The position numbers and the translations under genes are program-made. A DNA stretch of 64,000 nucleotides from Metridium senile (lineage: Eukaryota; Cnidaria; Anthozoa; Actiniaria; Metridiidae), in assembly GCA_949775045.1 (NCBI GenBank), contig OX459096.1, forward strand, positions 32,349,223 through 32,413,222, written 5' to 3'. The notes under the pieces are model-generated. The model ran no database searches and was not told where the DNA came from. It saw nothing but the letters and a program-made list of their open reading frames with translations. Shown piece after piece: positions 63,555-64,000 of this stretch (its first letter is position 1; every line of letters starts with the position of its first letter).

Positions 63555-63690
63555 ATTCACAGCTTTAAACCTTCAAAAATAATATCGTGCAAAACAAACA
63601 TTCCTGAAAGAAATTTCGTATAAAGCAGAAAATCCTGCACAGCCTCCAGAGCAAAACAAAATTTCCTGGACATAAACATTGCCAAACCAC
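63555..63690. repeat. Dispersed repeat, second copy of the 48065-48200 segment
   Basis: AGCTTTAAACC, CGTGCAAAACAAACATTCCTG, AATCCTGCACAGCCT and ATTTCCTGGACATAA parallel the sequence at about 48065-48200. Non-coding, moderately diverged. Confidence 0.65.
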
Positions 63691-63919
63691 CGGCCCTTTT
63701 CATATATCTAATGGTCCTTAATCAGTGGTTAACACTATCTTATTAACACTTTTACTCTAATTGTCGCCTAAAGCTAGTGGCAACCGTTTAATGCGCTTGA
63801 TGAACACATGCTGACTAGGAGTATTACATATGTATTTTTATTAATATTATATTAAACTTGTTTTTAATTACTGATATATTATTTATTTAATTTTCTTCTA
63901 GAAGGCCCAGTGTAAGAGT

Positions 63920-64000
63920 AAGGTTAGCTATGATAAACTGGTGTATTTTAAGAAAGAAATGTTAAAACTTTAAATAAAGTTCATCTATCTATCTATCTAT
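63920..64000 (+). mobile_element. Possible LINE/SINE 3' end with (ATCT)n tail
   Basis: AAATAAAGTTCATCTATCTATCT at the window edge: a polyadenylation-like hexamer followed by a tetranucleotide tail, as at the 3' ends of CR1/L2-type elements and their SINEs. Too short to be sure; could be an ordinary microsatellite. Confidence 0.4.

Overview
The window is nuclear DNA from an animal. It is AT-rich and intron-bearing (GT-AG introns), full of foldback/MITE-type repeats, minisatellites and CR1/L2-like LINE fragments. The gene content is metazoan: a prohibitin, ribosomal protein eS26, a p24 cargo receptor, two Msx-type homeobox genes and a SIX1/2 homeobox gene. The homeodomains are clearly assignable but much more divergent than in bilaterians or typical cnidarians. 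My best guess is therefore an early-branching animal, probably a sponge. A divergent cnidarian is not excluded. This is inference from memory of the families; no search was run.

Layout. 304-1578 (+): last two exons of a gene entering from the left, with a ~270-bp inverted-repeat element starting at about +6 of the last intron. 2385-5111: a large inverted-repeat element carrying two further elements nested inside it. 5467-8759 (-): RPS26, four exons, with an unusual run of 24 glycines near the C-terminus. 9083-14689 (+): prohibitin 1, eight exons, head-to-head with RPS26, with transposable elements in introns 1 and 7. 15797-16930: a ~170-bp repeat interrupted by other elements. 17918-18706 (-): an unidentified basic 262-aa ORF. 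19089-19580: a duplicated block with a perfect palindromic MITE between the copies. 20063-21366 (-): a LINE reverse-transcriptase fragment.

24839-26413 and 36479-39962 (both +): two Msx-like genes with the same two-exon structure. Each encodes an EH1 repressor motif, a shared LPWLSYTRY motif, a phase-1 intron at the same codon and an Msx-like homeodomain with Pro at position 7. 46678-47295 (-): an intronless TMED (p24) gene with a double ETS-type site upstream. 50606-55424 (-): SIX1/2, with the SIX domain and homeodomain in exon 1 and a divergent tail in exon 2. 55425-64000: no gene recognised; several minisatellites, the most striking being a 65-72 bp array at 61143-62470.

The genes do not form an operon or pathway. 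PHB, RPS26 and TMED are housekeeping genes. The two Msx-like genes and SIX1/2 are developmental transcription factors spaced by 7-11 kb of non-coding DNA. The most unusual parts are the tandem Msx-like pair and the transposable elements whose ends and target-site duplications can be read directly.
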